From the NCBI GenBank assembly GCA_945947715.1, contig CAMEYZ010000003.1:1-27013 (forward strand): 27,013 nucleotides of DNA, written 5' to 3'. The notes beneath the pieces are model-generated. The model was not told where the DNA came from. It did not search any database and saw only the letters and a program-made list of their open reading frames with translations. The translations under genes and the position numbers were made by a program. Positions within the stretch are counted from its first letter, which is position 1; each line of letters starts with the position of its first letter. Shown here one piece after another: positions 24,032-27,013 of this stretch. The DNA is from an uncultured Clostridia bacterium (GTDB lineage: Bacteria > Bacillota > Clostridia > Oscillospirales > Ruminococcaceae).

Positions 24032-25696
24032 TTATCGGCGAAAATCGAGCATTTCCTCGGCATTTTTCAAAGCCGCATCGGTAATGCTGTCCCCCACCAT
24101 TATCCGTGCTATCTCGTATTTTCTTTCATCTGCGCTAAGAGTTCGGACGGTGGTAAAGGTCCTGCCGTTATCGGTCTTCTTTTCGATAAGCAGATGATTG
24201 TCCGCCATTGCCGCCATCTGCGCCAGATGAGTCACGCATAGGACCTGTCTCGCGGAGGATACCTCCCTGAGCTTGATGCCTATCTTCTGCGCCGCACGTC
24301 CGCTGACTCCGGTATCTATTTCATCGAATATCAGCGTATGTATGTCGTCCTTGTCGGCGATGACATTTTTCAGCGCAAGCATTATTCGTGAAAGCTCGCC
24401 GCCCGAAGCAATTTTCGACAGCGGCTTTAAGGCTTCGCCCTTATTTGCGGAAATAAGGAACTCCACAAAGTCCATGCCATTTCCCGTCAGCTTTCCGGTA
24501 GTCTGAGCCACAGACAGCTTCACATTCGGCATATCAAGGAAAGCAAGCTCCTCTTCTATCTGACTGACGAAGCGTTTTCCCGCTTCCGTCCTTGCCGCCG
24601 AAAGAGCCTTCGCCTTTTCGGAAACCTCCGCCAGAAGCCTTTCCCGCTCCCGTGCAGTATCCTTTATCTCCTCGGAGGAGCCCTTTATCTTTTCCGCCTC
24701 CGCCAGCGCCGTATTATAAGTATCCAGCACATCGGACAGCGTAGGACCATATTTTTTCTTCAGCTCCCGCAGAACATCTATCCGCTCGGATATCTCAGCG
24801 ATATGGGCAGGGTCGGCGTCAATGCTGTCATTTTCGCGGATAAGCTCGGAAGAAATATCGGAAAGCTCCACCCGTATGCTTTTCAATCGTCCGATAAGCT
24901 CTGGCAGGCTCCCTATCATATCGGAAAAGGGAGAAAGTGCGCCGATTATCCCGTCCAGCATTTCCCCTACTCCCGAATTATCCTCGTCACCGTCGATAAC
25001 ATTGTATGCCTGCGAAAGTGCCTGTGAGATATCATAGACGTTGATCGCCTTTTTGTATTCCGCTTCAAGGAGCTCGTCCTCGTTTTCCTCGATTTCCGCC
25101 TGACCTATCTCCTTTATCTTCATGCGGATAAGCTCTTCCCGTCCGGAGCGTTCCCGTTCCTCAGCAGCAAGTCTTTTCAGCCTTCGGGATACCTCCTGGA
25201 GGCTCACAAAGCTTTTCCTGTAATCTGCGATCATATCCTCCAGCCCGCCGTAGCTGTCGAGAATGTCAATATGCCTTTCCGACGCCAAAAGCGCCTGATT
25301 ATCGTGCTGACCGTGGATATTCACCAGCAGCTCGCCTATCTCCCGGAGAGCCGACACTGTGGCGGTATGAGAATTTATCCGCGCCACGCTTCCTCCGTCC
25401 GCCATAATTTCCCTTGTAACTGATATCTCGTGGTCCTCGTGGGATATTCCCAGCTCGTCCAGCTTTTCCTCCACCTTGGGGGAAAGCTCGGTAAACAGAG
25501 CGGTTATAACAGCCTTATCACAGCCACTGCGGACGATATCCTTTGAGGTCCTCTGTCCGAGAACAGCATTGATGCCATTGATAAGTATAGATTTACCCGC
25601 ACCGGTCTCGCCCGTAAATACGTTGAAGGAATCGGTAAAGGGAATAACTGCCTCGCTGATAACGGCAAGATTTTTAATATACAGCTCTTTAAGCAT
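24032..25696 (-). CDS. recN: DNA repair protein RecN
   Basis: SMC-like ATPase acting early in double-strand break repair. The ATPase head is split: Walker A GETGAGKS at residues 29-36 and the Q-loop HGQHDNQ at 128-134; then a coiled-coil middle of about 155-375; then the signature SGGELSRIM at 431 and Walker B TLIFDEIDTG at about 454. The length of 554 is normal. The ATG at 25696 has a modest ribosome-binding site (GGTGAT). It has its own strong promoter in the 118-base gap after argR, and a hairpin leader between the two. In Firmicutes argR and recN are commonly neighbours, as here. No clear LexA-type operator is visible. Confidence 0.97.
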   Translation of the reverse strand: MLKELYIKNLAVISEAVIPFTDSFNVFTGETGAGKSILINGINAVLGQRTSKDIVRSGCDKAVITALFTELSPKVEEKLDELGISHEDHEISVTREIMADGGSVARINSHTATVSALREIGELLVNIHGQHDNQALLASERHIDILDSYGGLEDMIADYRKSFVSLQEVSRRLKRLAAEERERSGREELIRMKIKEIGQAEIEENEDELLEAEYKKAINVYDISQALSQAYNVIDGDEDNSGVGEMLDGIIGALSPFSDMIGSLPELIGRLKSIRVELSDISSELIRENDSIDADPAHIAEISERIDVLRELKKKYGPTLSDVLDTYNTALAEAEKIKGSSEEIKDTARERERLLAEVSEKAKALSAARTEAGKRFVSQIEEELAFLDMPNVKLSVAQTTGKLTGNGMDFVEFLISANKGEALKPLSKIASGGELSRIMLALKNVIADKDDIHTLIFDEIDTGVSGRAAQKIGIKLREVSSARQVLCVTHLAQMAAMADNHLLIEKKTDNGRTFTTVRTLSADERKYEIARIMVGDSITDAALKNAEEMLDFRR

Positions 25697-25737
25697 ACTG
25701 AATCACCATTCCGCCGCACCAGAGCGGCATAAAGTCT

Positions 25738-25783
25738 AAAAAACTGTGATTTTCTCTACCGTCTGTCCTCAGGCGGCATCACA
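25738..25783 (-). terminator. Terminator-like hairpin in the recN leader
   Basis: On the minus strand, TGTGAT (25778-25783) pairs with ATCACA (25745-25750), enclosing a smaller CCGCCTG/CAGACGG stem with one mismatch and an AGGA loop. It is followed by G and six T (25738-25743). It begins within a base or two of the predicted recN transcript start. It may end the nadK-argR transcript, attenuate recN, or do both. The outer stem is AT-rich, so strength is uncertain. Confidence 0.5.
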
Positions 25784-25789
25784 TAATAA

Positions 25790-25818
25790 ATTATATCATA
25801 TTTTAGCAGCATCGTCAA
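25790..25818 (-). promoter_or_regulatory. recN promoter overlapping the argR stop codon
   Basis: On the minus strand, TTGACG (25813-25818), 17 bases, perfect TATAAT (25790-25795), with an extended -10 TG. The -35 covers the argR stop codon. The predicted transcript start near 25783 leaves a leader of about 87 bases to the recN ATG. Confidence 0.85.
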
Positions 25819-26267
25819 ATTTTATTGTCTTTTTTTATGATTCGTCCGAACTGCTCCGCAAGCTCCTTGGCAAGCTGCTCAGTGCGCATCAGGACAAATA
25901 TGGTATCATCTCCTGCGATAGTCCCCACTGCATTGCAGCAGTTTTCTCTGTCCATCGCAGCACACACTGCCTGAGCAGTACCCGTTTCGCAGCGAAAGAC
26001 AACGATATTCCCCGCATGATCTGCTGAAATAAGGGAATCGTACACGATAGACGGTATCTCCGACGTCTGCCGTATATCCGCGGAATATTTCTGTCCTCCG
26101 TTTTCAGAAGACATCTTTCTTATGCCAAGCTCCTTCATATCCCGGGACAGCGTTGCCTGGGTGACCGAGATACCCTCTGCCGCAAGCTTCTCCCGCAGAG
26201 TTTCCTGTCTGTCGATATCGCTGCTGCTGATTATCTGCAGCAGCTTTTCCTGTCTTTCGGATTTCAA
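25815..26267 (-). CDS. argR: Arginine repressor ArgR/AhrC
   Basis: Hexameric arginine-responsive DNA-binding regulator of arginine synthesis and breakdown. The N-terminal winged helix-turn-helix spans about residues 1-70 (TQATLSRDMKELGIRK is the recognition region). The C-terminal arginine-binding and hexamerisation domain carries GTIAGDDTIFVL, the expected GDD motif. The length is about 150. I favour the TTG at 26267 as start: GAAGGA lies 10 bases upstream, and the protein then begins (M)KSERQEKLL like homologues. A GTG at 26276 (three more residues) sits only one base from that site. The gene begins 16 bases after nadK. Arginine boxes were not found near it. Confidence 0.95.
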   Translation of the reverse strand: MKSERQEKLLQIISSSDIDRQETLREKLAAEGISVTQATLSRDMKELGIRKMSSENGGQKYSADIRQTSEIPSIVYDSLISADHAGNIVVFRCETGTAQAVCAAMDRENCCNAVGTIAGDDTIFVLMRTEQLAKELAEQFGRIIKKDNKI

Positions 26268-26283
26268 AAAGAACACTTCCTTC

Positions 26284-27013
26284 TCACTTTATCGGCTTCA
26301 TCAGCTTATTGTTTACCGCGTCATAAAATGAAAATCCGTTGATATCTATAAGGCGCAGGGTCTTTTCCGACCTGGAAATTATCACCTTGTCCGACCTCTG
26401 TACGCTCACACCCGTCCTGCCATCAACGGTGAGAAAAACGCTGTCGTCCTCAGCAGCATGAGTTACCACAAGACTGTGGCAGGGCGAAAACAGGATAGGT
26501 CTCGATGATAATGACTGGGGACATACTGGCGTCAGCTGTATACATTCCAGACAGGGCTCCACGATAGGACCTCCCGCCGAAAGAGAATAAGCCGTTGAGC
26601 CTGTGGGCGTGGAAAAGATAAGTCCGTCCGCCCTTATAGAGCTCACCGTTCTGTCCCTGATAGACACATCAAAATCTGTCAGCCGTGAATAGGGTCTTGA
26701 AACGCATATATCATTGAGTGCGGAATATTTTTCCTCGGTGCCGTCTGCGCGGACTATCCGCCCGTCCAGCATCATGCGGTTCTCCACCACATAATCTCCG
26801 CCTACCAGCCTTGAAAGCTTGTAAAGCTCGTCCGTTTCCAGCGAAGCCATAAAGCCCAGCCTTCCCACGTTTATCCCGAGAAGAGGCTTTTCATACTCGG
26901 CCGCGCAGGAGGAATATTCAAGGATAGTCCCGTCGCCGCCAACTACGATGACAACGTCGCAGCGGCTGATAGCTATGTCCGCAGCCTCAAAGGAAATATA
27001 ATCATCACTTAGA
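26284..27013 (-). CDS. nadK: NAD kinase, 5' end beyond the window
   Basis: Phosphorylates NAD to NADP using ATP; cytoplasmic. About 243 C-terminal residues are visible. The hallmark GGDGT motif occurs near 26930-26945 (VIVVGGDGTILEY), followed by LLGINVGRLGFM. Further along TPTGSTAYSLSAGGPIV is the conserved NAD-binding and catalytic segment, and LTVDGR is also family-typical. The reading frame stays open to the window edge, and the first roughly 40 residues are missing, so an ATG at 26868 is internal and not the true start. Upstream in related genomes one often finds a TlyA-family methyltransferase gene; this cannot be checked here. Confidence 0.96.
   Translation of the reverse strand, partial: LSDDYISFEAADIAISRCDVVIVVGGDGTILEYSSCAAEYEKPLLGINVGRLGFMASLETDELYKLSRLVGGDYVVENRMMLDGRIVRADGTEEKYSALNDICVSRPYSRLTDFDVSIRDRTVSSIRADGLIFSTPTGSTAYSLSAGGPIVEPCLECIQLTPVCPQSLSSRPILFSPCHSLVVTHAAEDDSVFLTVDGRTGVSVQRSDKVIISRSEKTLRLIDINGFSFYDAVNNKLMKPIK

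Noticed and set aside
1..27013. Mobile elements, CRISPR arrays, tRNA or rRNA genes
   Set aside because: No transposase, integrase, regular direct repeats or RNA gene signatures were seen on reading both strands. This is a manual read, not a tool search.

Overview
The window looks like chromosome from a low-to-mid GC Clostridia, most likely a Ruminococcus-type member of the Oscillospiraceae. This is inferred from the gene families, the AT-rich intergenic regions with textbook sigma-A promoters, the nadK-argR-recN gene order typical of Firmicutes, HrcA/CIRCE heat-shock control, and a clostridial ara cluster. No BLAST or phylogeny was run. Nearly all of the window is core metabolism and housekeeping. 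I see no mobile element, prophage, CRISPR array, rRNA or tRNA gene. No stretch longer than 300 bases lacks a gene.

Layout. 1-2536 (minus): the 3'-truncated end of a citrate synthase gene, preceded by a sodium-dependent (NSS) transporter. 2775-7069 (plus): pcrA helicase and ptsI (PTS enzyme I), separated by an intrinsic terminator. 7115-8209 (minus): an AI-2E-family membrane protein, sharing a strong bidirectional terminator with ptsI. 8403-10139 (plus): a cytoplasmic GH13 alpha-amylase-family enzyme fused through a Pro/Glu/Lys-rich linker to a DUF1653 domain. 10195-15536 (minus): an L-arabinose operon (kinase, araA, araD) that continues without a visible terminator into a DMT-family permease and a SAM methyltransferase. 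A palindromic operator lies inside its promoter. 15672-17579 (minus): htpG behind a perfect CIRCE operator. 17834-27013 (minus): a long co-oriented block read as nadK (5' end outside the window), argR, recN, an M16 peptidase-like pair, lgt, folD and a penicillin-binding transpeptidase.

How the genes work together. The ara cluster takes L-arabinose to L-ribulose (AraA), L-ribulose-5-phosphate (kinase) and D-xylulose-5-phosphate (AraD), feeding the pentose phosphate pathway. The GH13 enzyme, enzyme I and citrate synthase fit a saccharolytic anaerobe. The nadK-to-PBP block mixes NADP supply, arginine control, DNA repair, lipoprotein maturation, one-carbon metabolism and cell-wall synthesis, tied together by short spacings and overlaps.

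Most of the interest is regulatory. A near-perfect terminator hairpin after folD contains the ribosome-binding site of the next gene. The araB promoter holds a 9+4+9 palindrome that also shows the longer upstream start is wrong. htpG has CIRCE, which is not its control in Bacillus subtilis. The recN leader looks like an attenuator. The GH13-DUF1653 fusion is the most unusual protein architecture. I found no convincing wholly new multi-gene system.
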